This document shows positions 7,515 to 15,498 of a DNA stretch of 64,000 bases, one piece after another; the first letter of the stretch is position 1, and the number at the start of each line of letters is the position of its first letter. The DNA lies in assembly GCF_046098205.1 (NCBI RefSeq), contig NZ_JBJURJ010000003.1, positions 124,001-188,000 on the forward strand, read 5' to 3'. A program made the position numbers and the translations under genes. The notes below the pieces were generated by a model. The model was given only the letters and a program-made list of their open reading frames with translations, was not told the DNA's origin and ran no database searches. Source of the DNA: Paenibacillus_AR mesotrionivorans. GTDB lineage: Bacteria > Bacillota > Bacilli > Paenibacillales > NBRC-103111.

Positions 7515-7543
7515 ATAATAATTTATAACATAACCAAACTCAA
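7515..7543 (-). promoter_or_regulatory. Promoter of the nifE2 operon
   Basis: Reading leftwards: -35 TTGAGT (7543-7538), 17 bp, -10 TATTAT (7520-7515), about 55 bp before the nifE2 ATG. The region is very AT-rich, so the exact boxes are uncertain. Confidence 0.5.
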
Positions 7544-7580
7544 TGCTTCTCTTGGATGTTTCCAACTTTGGCAGAAATTC

Positions 7581-7597
7581 TGTCAGATAAACTAACA
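7581..7597. promoter_or_regulatory. GlnR-type operator upstream of nifE2
   Basis: TGTCAGATAAACTAACA matches TGTNA-N7-TNACA at every fixed position. It lies 37 bp upstream of the -35 box, 11 bp (one helical turn) closer than at anfH and nifB. Upstream at 7609-7621 is CTAAGCGCTTTCA, reminiscent of a catabolite (cre) site. Confidence 0.75.
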
Positions 7598-7658
7598 CAT
7601 GTATTACACTAAGCGCTTTCAAATTGAATTGGTACGGCTTTCTTCCCCGGCAAAATAC

Positions 7659-7700
7659 AAAAAAACCGCATCCCCGGCACTGAGGCCCGGTTATGCGGCA
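7659..7700 (-). terminator. Terminator of the histidine kinase operon
   Basis: In the minus direction an outer stem CCGCAT/ATGCGG with an inner GC-rich stem is followed by seven T. It stands about 20 bp after the kinase stop and insulates nifE2. Confidence 0.8.
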
Positions 7701-7716
7701 ATATTCCTTTCCTTGA

Positions 7717-8985
7717 TCAGAGTACAACATAAAAGCTAGTTTCCTGCGGATTGCTTTTGGCATTGATTTCGCCCCGGTGCTGCTGGACAATGGATGCGGC
7801 GATGGCCAATCCCAGGCCATATCCTCCATGCTGCCTGGAGCGGGACGGATCCGCCCGGTAGAACCGGTCGAATATTTTATCCAAATGCTCCTGGAGGATG
7901 CCTGCCCCCGTATTGGAAACCGCCAGCTGGACACGGCCCTGCAGCCTGCACAGCTGCAGGCGGACCCAGCCTTGGGGCCGGTTGTATTTCACCGCGTTGT
8001 CCAGGAGAATCAGCACAACCTGTTTGAGCTGCTCTTTGTTGCCTGTAACCGATATGCCGGGTTCAATGTCATATTCCAAGGTCAGCCCCGTCTCGTAGAT
8101 AACCGCCTCCATGGAAAGCGCCACACTCTCCACCGCTTCGCTCCAGTCAAACGGGACATGCAGCGGCAAGGAGCGGCCATCGTCCATCTCGGTCAGATAG
8201 AGGAGATCATTGGTCAGTTTTTTCATACGCTCCGTTTCGGATTTGATCCGCAGCAGCCATTTTTCCTGCTGCTTGACCGTATCCTCTCCATTCTGGAGGA
8301 CTACGTCTGCATTGGTGCTGATCACCGTCAACGGCGTTTTCAGCTCGTGGGAGGCATCCGCAATAAATTGCCTCTGCTTCTCGAAGGCTTCCTTGACCGG
8401 CGCAATGGAGCGGCGGGCAAAATAATGGCTGACCGCATAAATCACCCCCAGCATGAATAATGCCACAAAGGAGAAGGTATAGATCAGATTGACCAGTATT
8501 TTACGCTGGGCCGTAACATCCATGAATACAATGGAATAACCTTTGGAATTCCCGCTGACACTGTATGCCCATCTGGCCCCTTCCAGACTGAATTGGCCGA
8601 AGGTTTCCGGCTTTTGGGAGGCGTATTTGACAGCTTCATCATAGAATGCCTCCGATAAGGAGGTAAACCGTGTATTCTTGTCCACAATCGCCCACTTCTC
8701 ATCGGTCCGGACGGAAAAGGAAAGAGACCGTTCATGCGCCGGTTCAATCCCTTCCCGCGCCCGTTCTCCTGCTCCCCCCAGCTCTCTGCCGGGCTCCCGC
8801 CGTCCTCCTCCTCCGCCGCCTCCGCCTTTGGCTTGGGCCTCTGCCTGCCTGTACAGCTCCATCCGGATTTCATTTTGGGTATTGCGGTAGGTGATGGTAT
8901 AAATGGTACCGAAGGCCACCAGCATAATAAACGTGATGATGACCATATTCATCAGCAGAAACCGGTTGTGCAGCTTATTGAACAT
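7717..8985 (-). CDS. Sensor histidine kinase
   Basis: 422 residues from the ATG following GGAGGGGGAACGGC. N-terminal membrane helix (about 8-32), an extracytoplasmic sensor domain of about 120 residues containing eight consecutive Gly, a second membrane helix (LVNLIYTFSFVALFMLGVIY), then a DHp domain with DASHELKTPLTV and an HATPase domain (LLDNAVKYN, GYGLGLAIA). It would autophosphorylate on the DHp His and pass phosphate to the adjacent response regulator, whose gene it overlaps by 11 bp. The ligand is unknown. The divergent DUF4405-type membrane gene is a likely target. Confidence 0.88.
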   Translation of the reverse strand: MFNKLHNRFLLMNMVIITFIMLVAFGTIYTITYRNTQNEIRMELYRQAEAQAKGGGGGGGGRREPGRELGGAGERAREGIEPAHERSLSFSVRTDEKWAIVDKNTRFTSLSEAFYDEAVKYASQKPETFGQFSLEGARWAYSVSGNSKGYSIVFMDVTAQRKILVNLIYTFSFVALFMLGVIYAVSHYFARRSIAPVKEAFEKQRQFIADASHELKTPLTVISTNADVVLQNGEDTVKQQEKWLLRIKSETERMKKLTNDLLYLTEMDDGRSLPLHVPFDWSEAVESVALSMEAVIYETGLTLEYDIEPGISVTGNKEQLKQVVLILLDNAVKYNRPQGWVRLQLCRLQGRVQLAVSNTGAGILQEHLDKIFDRFYRADPSRSRQHGGYGLGLAIAASIVQQHRGEINAKSNPQETSFYVVL

Positions 8986-9664
8986 GCCGTTCCCCCTCCA
9001 GCACATACCCTACTCCGCGGATGGTGGCGATACGGACAGCGGAGCCGAGAAACAGCAGCTTTTTCCTCAGGAAGGAAATATAGACCTCCACATTGTTGTA
9101 CTCCGCCTCCGAATCAAAGCCCCAAAGCTTCTCGATAATCAGCTCCTTGGGGGAAACCGCCTGCTTCCGGACGATAAGCAGCTCCAGCAGCTCGCATTCC
9201 TTCGGAATCAGCTTCAACTCCTTTTCCTGGCAGACAAGCTTCAGGACAGCAGGGTTTAGCTCAATATCCCCATACCTGAGCTCAGGCCCAACAACAACCT
9301 CCCCGCGGCGCCGCAGAGCCGCCCGTATGCGGGCAAGCAGCTCCTCTGTGGAGAAGGGTTTGGGCACATAATCATCCGCACCGATGTCCAGCCCCGCTAT
9401 GATGTCCGGCGTCTCTCCCTTGGCGGTCAGCAGAATAACCGGAACCCCCATTTTTGCTTGACGGATGCGGCCCAAAACGGTCAAGCCATCCATCTCCGGC
9501 AGCATAATGTCCAGCAGCAGCAGATCATAAACACCGCTTAAGGCGTAATCCAGCCCGGTCAGTCCGTCATGAACCACATCCACCGCATAATGATGATGCT
9601 TCAGAATGTGTGAAATGGCCTCAGCCAAATGAACCTCGTCTTCCACCACCAAAATTTTCATCAC
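8975..9664 (-). CDS. OmpR-family response regulator
   Basis: 229 residues. Receiver domain with acidic pocket (VEDE), phospho-acceptor Asp near residue 52 (LLLLDIMLPEMDG), Thr80 and Lys102 (PKPF), followed by a winged-helix output domain (ELLELLIVRKQAVSPKELI, ending RGVGYVL). Cognate to the kinase downstream. It probably binds the AT-rich direct repeats in the gap before the divergent gene at 9807. Confidence 0.9.
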   Translation of the reverse strand: MMKILVVEDEVHLAEAISHILKHHHYAVDVVHDGLTGLDYALSGVYDLLLLDIMLPEMDGLTVLGRIRQAKMGVPVILLTAKGETPDIIAGLDIGADDYVPKPFSTEELLARIRAALRRRGEVVVGPELRYGDIELNPAVLKLVCQEKELKLIPKECELLELLIVRKQAVSPKELIIEKLWGFDSEAEYNNVEVYISFLRKKLLFLGSAVRIATIRGVGYVLEGERHVQ

Positions 9665-9702
9665 ACAGCTCCCCTTCTGATCCCCATGCTACCAGTTAAA
9701 CC

Positions 9703-9755
9703 TTTAAGCAAGCTTAAATTCATTCCCTTCCTCATTTAAGATTCATTCAAGGTTC
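9703..9755. promoter_or_regulatory. Candidate response-regulator binding region
   Basis: Between the divergent regulator and DUF4405-type genes lie TTTAAGCAAGCTTAAA (a 6 bp inverted repeat, 9703-9718) and two direct repeats TTTAAG and TTCAAG at 9735 and 9746, 11 bp apart. OmpR-family regulators bind such phased repeats. Assignment is inference. Confidence 0.35.
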
Positions 9756-9806
9756 AGCCATTATGATTCACTCACGAGCTTTGACAATGAAGGAGGACGT
9801 TTCCCA

Positions 9807-10727
9807 ATGAAGACAAAAAAGAAAAACGGATTCAAGCTGGCGCTGGATGTGGCCATGGGCATCACCTTCGCCCTTTTATTCAACAAACGGGTATTGGGAG
9901 GTTTGGCCTTCCATGAGATTGCCGGAATCGCCATCGGCTTCGCCGTACTGGTTCATATCCTGCTGAATCTGAAATATGTGCAAAAGGTCAGCTCCCGGAT
10001 TTTTGACCGCTCCTTGCCCCACCGGACCCGGCTGGGTTATGTTTTGAACCTGCTGCTGCTGGCGGGGATGGGCTTTATCCTCATAAGCGGATTGTTTATT
10101 TCCAAGGTTATTTTTCCCAACTTGCGGATAGGCAATGAAAATTGGTTCAAAATGTCCCATATGGCGGTTTCCTATCTCACCCTGGTTCTGATCGGCGTTC
10201 ACATCGGTCTGCATTGGCATTGGGTGATTGCCGTGCTCCAGCGGATTCTTCATCTCCGTATGCCCAAAGCCTTGGGAAAAACCCTCATGTTGGCCCTCGC
10301 AGGAGCAGTTGTGGTTTACGGAGGCTACCAAATGTACACCACCCAATTTATCTCCAAGCTGGGCATGGTACAAAACGTATTTGTGAACTCATCCGAGGGC
10401 AAACCCGGAATCGGGCACAACGGCGGTGAAGTCCGGGGCGGCGGAGCCGGAAACGGCAATGATGCCGGCAGACAAGGCCGAGGGGCCCGGGAATCCGGCA
10501 ACGGAGGAGGCGAAGCCGCAAACGGTGCACAGCAAAACGGCAGACCAAACAACGGTCCAGGCCTCGGCAAGGAAGGATTTACAGGAGGCGGCAATCTGCC
10601 TGGCATAAGCGCTGTATCCGTGATCATGACTCATTTCGGAATCTTGGGCGTGTTCGCTGCGGTGACCTATTATGCGGATAAATGGATCACACGAAGCCGC
10701 AAGCGTATACGGACTGCGGTTTCCTGA
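9807..10727 (+). CDS. DUF4405-like multi-helix membrane protein, possible haem b binding
   Basis: 306 residues with about four N-terminal membrane helices (residues ~10-185). The helices contain paired His residues (LAFHEIAG, AVLVHILLN, KMSHMAVS, VLIGVHIGLHWHW), as in cytochrome b-type FMN/haem membrane proteins. A Gly/Asn-rich low-complexity linker follows (about 200-265), then one more helix (AVSVIMTHFGILGVFAAV). Strong AAGGAGG ribosome site. Divergent from the two-component system, so probably under its control. Function unknown; electron transfer across the membrane is a guess from the His pattern. Confidence 0.65.
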   Translation: MKTKKKNGFKLALDVAMGITFALLFNKRVLGGLAFHEIAGIAIGFAVLVHILLNLKYVQKVSSRIFDRSLPHRTRLGYVLNLLLLAGMGFILISGLFISKVIFPNLRIGNENWFKMSHMAVSYLTLVLIGVHIGLHWHWVIAVLQRILHLRMPKALGKTLMLALAGAVVVYGGYQMYTTQFISKLGMVQNVFVNSSEGKPGIGHNGGEVRGGGAGNGNDAGRQGRGARESGNGGGEAANGAQQNGRPNNGPGLGKEGFTGGGNLPGISAVSVIMTHFGILGVFAAVTYYADKWITRSRKRIRTAVS

Positions 10728-10748
10728 AGCCCTCTGCCGCACCGCCAA

Positions 10749-10785
10749 TAAAAAACGCCCGGTGCGTTCTTTCGAACGCCGGGCA
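10749..10785 (-). terminator. Terminator after the polysaccharide deacetylase
   Basis: Stem of GCCCGG-GCGTTC around a TTTC loop, followed in the minus direction by GTTTTTTATT. It lies between two convergent genes and could also stop plus-strand transcription. Confidence 0.8.
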
Positions 10786-10805
10786 TTGGTTTGCAGGCTG
10801 GCCTC

Positions 10806-11975
10806 TCATTCACCGGGGATAGCCGATTTCAGTAAGAACCGCCTGGTATTGGCATCATAAACCGCGAAATCCCCATAAAGCTTTTGGAAATCCGCATAAT
10901 CGATACAGGTTCTTTTGTTTTTGGTTTTCAGCGGTTTGGAGAACGTCACTTTTTTCCCGTCGGAATGGACAGCCTCGGTAGGACTGATGAGCTTCCACTT
11001 TTCTTTTCCCAGGTACAATTCAAGCTGGTTATCCGCATTCTTCTGCACGGACCCGCCGACTTGCTCCATCACATTGCGCAGCGGCAAGGTTTTCAGCGGT
11101 TCATCAAAGCTCATCACCTGGCTCTGGATTTTCTCCATTAACATGTCCGGAGTGATCCAGGGCCCTCCCGCATTGATTCTGGGAATTTGATAAGGATCCA
11201 TATCCCGCTCGAGAATGCCGGGCTGGACCGTAAAGGCGTAACGGATCCCGGCCTGCTTCACCAGCTCCGTCGCCTGTTTATGGTAAATTCCAAAAGGATA
11301 GGCCAACGCATCAATTTCATTGATTTGCAGCGGCTTGAGTTTATCAACGGAGGTCTGAATATCCGCAACAATCCGGTCACGGTAAGCAGCATCCTCTTCC
11401 GTTTTGCCCTCCGCAGCTTTGCCCTCCATTTTAAGCCGGGTGGTTAAATAGGCTTTTTCGGATTGTTTGTTGTGCAGGTTGTTGGTGTGAGTCTGGACCT
11501 CGATAAAATCTCCGGCGCCGGTCATTTCCATAATCTGATCCTTGGACAAAGAAGGAATGCGGCTATGATGAGGGTTTTCCAGATCCTTCGTAATAATGAA
11601 GTGAACAGCCGGTACAGATAATTGCTTCAGAACGGGGTAGGCGTTGGTATAAAAACTGCTGTATCCGTCATCGAAGGTGACCAGCACCGCATTATCCGGA
11701 ACCTCCCCTCCTTCCATAAACCGTTTGAATTGCTGGAAGGTAATAAACTGAAAGCCCTGTTGCTTCAGGTGGGACAGCTGCTCCCGGAACAAAACAGTGG
11801 TGATGGTGCCTCCGCTTTGGGCCTGGTCATCAATGTGGTGATAAAGCAAAACGGCAATCTGATCCTCATAATGACGGGCCCCCTTTTGGGAATAGGAATA
11901 CCCTACACTGCAGGTTGCCAGCAGAACAACCACCAAAAAAAATGTAATAAAATAACGGTTTGTAACAAGGCGCAT
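10806..11975 (-). CDS. Polysaccharide deacetylase family protein
   Basis: 389 residues. N-terminal signal/anchor helix (YFITFFLVVVLLATCSVGYSY), NodB-type deacetylase domain with LLYHHIDD, the metal/catalytic motif VTFDDGYSSF and a later QTHTNNLH, then a C-terminal ~75 residues (from about 310) resembling the copper-amine-oxidase N-terminal-like 'stalk' domain often found on Paenibacillus surface proteins. It would remove acetyl groups from peptidoglycan or exopolysaccharide outside the cell. GGAGA ribosome site. Single gene, not linked functionally to nif. Confidence 0.85.
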   Translation of the reverse strand: MRLVTNRYFITFFLVVVLLATCSVGYSYSQKGARHYEDQIAVLLYHHIDDQAQSGGTITTVLFREQLSHLKQQGFQFITFQQFKRFMEGGEVPDNAVLVTFDDGYSSFYTNAYPVLKQLSVPAVHFIITKDLENPHHSRIPSLSKDQIMEMTGAGDFIEVQTHTNNLHNKQSEKAYLTTRLKMEGKAAEGKTEEDAAYRDRIVADIQTSVDKLKPLQINEIDALAYPFGIYHKQATELVKQAGIRYAFTVQPGILERDMDPYQIPRINAGGPWITPDMLMEKIQSQVMSFDEPLKTLPLRNVMEQVGGSVQKNADNQLELYLGKEKWKLISPTEAVHSDGKKVTFSKPLKTKNKRTCIDYADFQKLYGDFAVYDANTRRFLLKSAIPGE

Positions 11976-12068
11976 GATGCAAGTATTCTCCTTGAGCCAG
12001 TATAACGCATGCCTATTATACTATGCGGCTTCAAGTTTTCACAGATCGAATTTTCGCCCCTTTATCCT

Positions 12069-13226
12069 CTACTCCTCGTCCTGCAAATCCGGCACCGTCC
12101 GGGTGCTGCGTACCCCGTCCAGCAGCTTCATCAGCTCATCCGGCTCGATTAAGCGTTTGTTCCGGTCTGCCTCTAGACGCACCTCCCGCATCAGCTCATC
12201 ACTAAGCTCCCGCTCGGGGCGGACCCCCTTCTGGCGCAGAATATGGGCTACCGTTTTCCAGCCGGAATGTTTGCCCAGCACAAAACGGTGCTCCGCACCA
12301 ACCTCCACCGGGTCAAAGCTTTGGTAGGTTTCCCTGTTCTTCAGCATGCCGTCCACATGGATACCCGATTCATGGGTGAAGACCATCGTGCCCACAATAG
12401 GCTTCGCCGGGGGCAGCGGACGTCCTGCTGCAGCACTGACCAGCTCCGCCAGCTCCTTGAACTGGATGGTATCCAGTCCTGTACGGCCGCCGTACAGATG
12501 CTTCCAGGCCAATGCAACCTCCTCCATGGAGGCATTGCCTGCCCGTTCGCCGATGCCCGTCACGGTAGTGCTGGCCCACAGGGCACCCGCTTCCAGCGCA
12601 GACAGGGTATTGGCCGTTGCCATGCCGAAGTCATTGTGGCAGTGAACCTCCAGCTCCACATCCTCAGGGCATTCCCCCAGGATAGACCGGATTTTCTCCC
12701 GCACCGTCACCGGCTGAAGCACGGACACCGTATCGGCATACCGGAACCTGCGGATTCCGTCGCTGTACAGGCTGAGCACCAGCTCCGCCAAAAAAGGCGT
12801 ATACGCTCTTGATGCATCCTCGAAACCTACTGAAACCCCCAGGTTAAACTTCTGCGCGTAGCTAACCGCTCTGCGGATCATGGACACAATCTCCTGCCGG
12901 TTCATATGCAGCTTCGCCTTAATTTGCAGGTCCGAGGTGGGAATGGTCAGATGCACCCAGTTCACTCCTGTAAGCAAGGAGGCGTCGATATCCTCCTTTA
13001 GCGCGCGGTTCCACGCCGACAATTGAATGGGCAGACCCATCTCCACAATGGAGCGAATGACCGCACGTTCTTCCTCCCCCATGGCCGGAATGCCGATCTC
13101 TGCCTGCTCGACTCCGGCTTTGGCCAGCCCCCGCACAATTTCCCGTTTCTCTTCGGGCGAGAACACTACACCCGCCGCCTGCTCTCCGTCCCGCAATGTG
13201 GTATCGCAAAATTTGATGGGTTTCAT
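12069..13226 (-). CDS. nifV: NifV, homocitrate synthase
   Basis: 385 residues. Condenses acetyl-CoA with 2-oxoglutarate to homocitrate, the organic ligand of FeMo-co and FeFe-co. Signature FCDTTLRDGEQAAGV at the N-terminus, the metal-binding HCHNDFGMATAN, GIGERAGNA and THESGIHVDGM are all present. Of the family (isopropylmalate synthase-like) it lacks the C-terminal leucine-binding domain, as expected for NifV. AAAGGAGAG ribosome site. It is separated from hesA/nifW-like by 690 bp and has its own promoter with two GlnR boxes. It is the only nifV seen in this window, so both nitrogenases may depend on it. Confidence 0.92.
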   Translation of the reverse strand: MKPIKFCDTTLRDGEQAAGVVFSPEEKREIVRGLAKAGVEQAEIGIPAMGEEERAVIRSIVEMGLPIQLSAWNRALKEDIDASLLTGVNWVHLTIPTSDLQIKAKLHMNRQEIVSMIRRAVSYAQKFNLGVSVGFEDASRAYTPFLAELVLSLYSDGIRRFRYADTVSVLQPVTVREKIRSILGECPEDVELEVHCHNDFGMATANTLSALEAGALWASTTVTGIGERAGNASMEEVALAWKHLYGGRTGLDTIQFKELAELVSAAAGRPLPPAKPIVGTMVFTHESGIHVDGMLKNRETYQSFDPVEVGAEHRFVLGKHSGWKTVAHILRQKGVRPERELSDELMREVRLEADRNKRLIEPDELMKLLDGVRSTRTVPDLQDEE

Positions 13227-13243
13227 GAGTGATCTCTCCTTTA

Positions 13244-13260
13244 TGTTATATTATCTTACA
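13244..13260. promoter_or_regulatory. GlnR-type operator II in the nifV leader
   Basis: TGTTATATTATCTTACA, perfect match to TGTNA-N7-TNACA, lies between the promoter and the ribosome site. A downstream site is the repressing one in the Paenibacillus nif model. Confidence 0.8.
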
Positions 13261-13290
13261 TAACTTACTTGATTTCAATATTATTTCTCC

Positions 13291-13320
13291 ATGATACGCA
13301 GAGTTTTTCCACTTCGTCAA
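13291..13320 (-). promoter_or_regulatory. nifV promoter
   Basis: Reading leftwards: TTGACG (13320-13315), 18 bp, TATCAT (13296-13291). The GlnR site I begins 49 bp upstream of the -35 box. Confidence 0.65.
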
Positions 13321-13369
13321 TCGTCGCTTTAGTCAAAAGTCCCGTTTTCACATATTATTCACGATTTTG

Positions 13370-13386
13370 TGTTATGTTTTTTAACA
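13370..13386. promoter_or_regulatory. GlnR-type operator I of nifV
   Basis: TGTTATGTTTTTTAACA, a perfect consensus match, upstream of the nifV promoter in the activating position. Confidence 0.8.
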
Positions 13387-13511
13387 TTAAATTTATGCAG
13401 CATATTTGTTTGGGGCACCACGCAGGGCGTTTCGCATCACGCAGGTTCTGCGCATCATCTTGGGTTCTCCGCCTCATCTAGGGTTCTGCGCAGCATAATG
13501 GCGCATCCCGC
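13387..13511. other. Non-coding stretch with short imperfect tandem repeats
   Basis: About 125 bp with units of roughly 18-21 bp of the type GGGTTCTGCGCATCATCT, repeated with changes from 13449 to 13495. No open gene seen. It leads into the palindrome array. Confidence 0.4.
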
Positions 13512-13702
13512 TTCTAACGGCGGTGAGCGCCGCTATTTGCCTCCAAAACACCCATCTCCCATTCTAACGGCGCCATAAGCCTCTATTTGACCAAAACCAG
13601 GCCTCCAGCCCATCTTTTTGATCAAATAGCGGCTCTCACCGCCGTTAGAATTTAGAAACCCGCGTTTCAGCACAAATAGAGTCTCTGGCCGCCGTTAGAA
13701 AT
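13512..13702. repeat. Palindrome array A1 (forward-forward-reverse-reverse)
   Basis: Four units of about 30 bp, each containing a 21 bp TAACGG...CTA core (for example TAACGGCGGTGAGCGCCGCTA), begin at 13512 and 13562 on the plus strand and at 13622 and 13672 on the minus strand. The step is 50 bp within each pair. Same layout as array A2 at 45857-46047. Confidence 0.85.
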
Positions 13703-13748
13703 TCATCCACGGATCTACGCTCCCGCACCAGCTACCACACGCACCCAA

Positions 13749-13785
13749 AAGCAAAAAAAACACCGCGTCCGCCGCGGCGTTTTTC
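13749..13785 (-). terminator. Terminator of the nifB-...-NifW-like operon
   Basis: GC-rich stem CCGCG/CGCGG extended by weaker pairs. In the minus direction it ends in eight T. It is 130 bp after the NifW-like stop. It also has five T on the plus side, so it may be bidirectional. Confidence 0.7.
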
Positions 13786-13794
13786 CTGTTCAAC

Positions 13795-13890
13795 TTTAGT
13801 TTTTCTACACTTGTTTCTACCCTTAGTTACTCTAATTTTAGTTTCTCTACATCGAGCTTCTCTCTATCCGTTTCTCCACATTTAGCTTCT
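13795..13890. repeat. Low-complexity pyrimidine-rich tandem repeat
   Basis: Variants of TTTAGTTTCTCTACAT and TTTAGCTTCTCTC recur about six times between the terminator and the NifW-like stop. No convincing gene. It looks like a decayed short tandem repeat in the 3' untranslated region of the nif operon. Confidence 0.55.
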
Positions 13891-13911
13891 CTCTTTTTAC
13901 CCACCGGTCCC

Positions 13912-14241
13912 TTAGCCGCAGCTGGACTTGCAGGAGGCGCAGGCCGAGGTGCCAAAGCAGCCTGACGACCAGGCGGCCAGCTGCTGTCCGCCGTCCTGGT
14001 CGGCGCCTACATCCTTTACCGCCTTCTCCAAACACCAGCGCAGCGCCGCAAAACGCTCCTCCTCCGTAGACTCCGCCGTCACCTTACCCTCCAGCTCCAC
14101 CGCCTCCAGATAAAACCGGAACCGGAGCATCACCGGAATCCGTTTGCCCTCCAGGGACCCGGCCGTATACGGGATGCTGCAGTAATCCAAAAACTCTTCC
14201 ACTTCCACCACATTATCGGGCAGCTTGATGTATTCCGGCAT
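13912..14241 (-). CDS. NifW-like nitrogenase-stabilising protein with Cys tail
   Basis: 109 residues from the ATG after GGAGAGGAGG. Core VEEFLDYCSIPYTAGSLEGKR...PVMLRFRFYLEAVEL and a following helix FAALRWCLEKAV match the NifW pattern (short EEFF-xxx-VPY-x-P segment, then R-x-P-V-L). The last 16 residues hold four Cys (GCFGTSACASCKSSCG) and are unlike classical NifW. NifW is thought to protect or help mature MoFe protein. It overlaps hesA by 29 bp and ends the nif operon. Confidence 0.6.
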   Translation of the reverse strand: MPEYIKLPDNVVEVEEFLDYCSIPYTAGSLEGKRIPVMLRFRFYLEAVELEGKVTAESTEEERFAALRWCLEKAVKDVGADQDGGQQLAAWSSGCFGTSACASCKSSCG

Positions 14242-14998
14242 ACGTATGCCTCCTCTCCGCACATGCGGGGCATAATGGAGTATCTTCCAGCTTGATCCGG
14301 ATGGAACTCAAATCCAATGTATTGATGCGCACCATCTCCCCGGCGGCGGGCCGGCCAATGCCGGTGATCCACTTCACCGCCTCCAGCGCCGCCATAGTGC
14401 CCGCCATGCCCGAGGTAGCCCCCAACACCGGGAAAGCCAGAGGCTCCCAGCCCTGATCCGGGACGGGATACAGGCATTCCAGGCAGGGGGTTTCTCCCGG
14501 CACAATCACGGACAGCGAAATCTCGAAGGCGTACATAGCCGCCTCCACCATCGGCACCCCCACCTTCCGGCAGGCATCGTTTAGCGCATACCGCTCCGGG
14601 AAATCATAACGTGCGTCAATCACGATATCCGCAGCGGCGGCCCATTCCACAGCCCGGTCCACCGTAATCCGCTCCGGGTAGGCCTCAATTTCCACGCGGG
14701 GGTTAATCCGTTTGATGCTTTCCACTGCGCAGGGAATCCGGGGTTCGCCGATCCGTGAGGCATCCATGAGGATTTGCCGGTTTAAATCCGGGGGTTTGAT
14801 GATCCCTTCATGGACCAAAATCAGCTTGCCCACTCCCGCCGCAGCCAGATACAGGGCGGCCGTACCGCCCAAACCTCCGACACCCGCCACGAACACAGTC
14901 GATTTCTCCAGTAGCTTTTGCCCTTCCTCACCCACAAGCTTGAGCTGCCTGGCGAAGGGGCTCATATCCTCCTGAAACGTCCCACTCTCTTTATCCAT
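14213..14998 (-). CDS. hesA: HesA, ThiF/MoeB-like adenylating protein of the nif operon
   Basis: 261 residues, E1-like Rossmann fold: ATP-binding GVGGLGGTAALYLAAAGVG near residue 40, the DLNRQILM segment with the catalytic Arg, DARYDFPERYALNDAC, and a zinc pair of CxxC motifs (CLECLYP and CPAC). HesA is regularly found in nif operons of Paenibacillus and cyanobacteria and is linked to molybdenum or sulfur handling for cofactor synthesis; the exact reaction is unsettled. 23 bp from the DUF269-type gene. Confidence 0.87.
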   Translation of the reverse strand: MDKESGTFQEDMSPFARQLKLVGEEGQKLLEKSTVFVAGVGGLGGTAALYLAAAGVGKLILVHEGIIKPPDLNRQILMDASRIGEPRIPCAVESIKRINPRVEIEAYPERITVDRAVEWAAAADIVIDARYDFPERYALNDACRKVGVPMVEAAMYAFEISLSVIVPGETPCLECLYPVPDQGWEPLAFPVLGATSGMAGTMAALEAVKWITGIGRPAAGEMVRINTLDLSSIRIKLEDTPLCPACAERRHTYAGIHQAAR

Positions 14999-15021
14999 TC
15001 CGTATCCTCCCCGTTAATCCG

Positions 15022-15498
15022 TCACAATTGCGCGATGTCCGGGTATTTCTCCAGCCATTCCAAACCTGCTGCAATAAACCGTTCGCCTTCCTCCACTGCC
15101 TTGTCCATGGATGTAAAGCCGAACTGCCCCTGCCGCCAGCCATGCACTGACAGCACCAGCCTGCCGCTGTATACCACCGCTCTGCCCAAACCCTCGTCAT
15201 CCATCTCCACAATACTGCCAATGCGGGCGCCGGTCCGGATCTCCAGAGCCATGGCCACCGCCTGGAAAAAGATCGCCGCCTGCCGCCGGATGGGAGCCGA
15301 ATCGGTGCCGCACAGAGTATTCGCCCCTTTGAAGGCATCGGAGTCCAGCAGGAAATATTTCCTCAGCCGTTCTTCCTTGGGCTTCTGCGCCCACAACCCG
15401 AATTTATCGTAGGAATCCAGTATGCTCAGCACACAATTGACAAACGGATATACCCTGCCGCTGGTTGGTCCGGCTTGTGTTGCGGTGTGTTCCGGCAT
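15022..15498 (-). CDS. NifX-associated nitrogen fixation protein (DUF269 type)
   Basis: 158 residues. Segments YDKFGLWAQKPKEERLRKYFL, AVAMALEIRTGARIGSIVEM, GRAVVYSGRLVLSV and FGFTSMDKAVEEGERFI match the small NifX-associated family, which follows nifX in many diazotrophs. It is thought to help NifX or metal handling, but no reaction is known. It is directly adjacent to nifX (1 bp). Confidence 0.85.
   Translation of the reverse strand: MPEHTATQAGPTSGRVYPFVNCVLSILDSYDKFGLWAQKPKEERLRKYFLLDSDAFKGANTLCGTDSAPIRRQAAIFFQAVAMALEIRTGARIGSIVEMDDEGLGRAVVYSGRLVLSVHGWRQGQFGFTSMDKAVEEGERFIAAGLEWLEKYPDIAQL

Noticed and set aside
13512..13702. CRISPR-like regularly spaced repeats
   Set aside because: Units are imperfect, occur in both orientations, spacers are only about 20 bp and similar to each other, and no cas genes are present.
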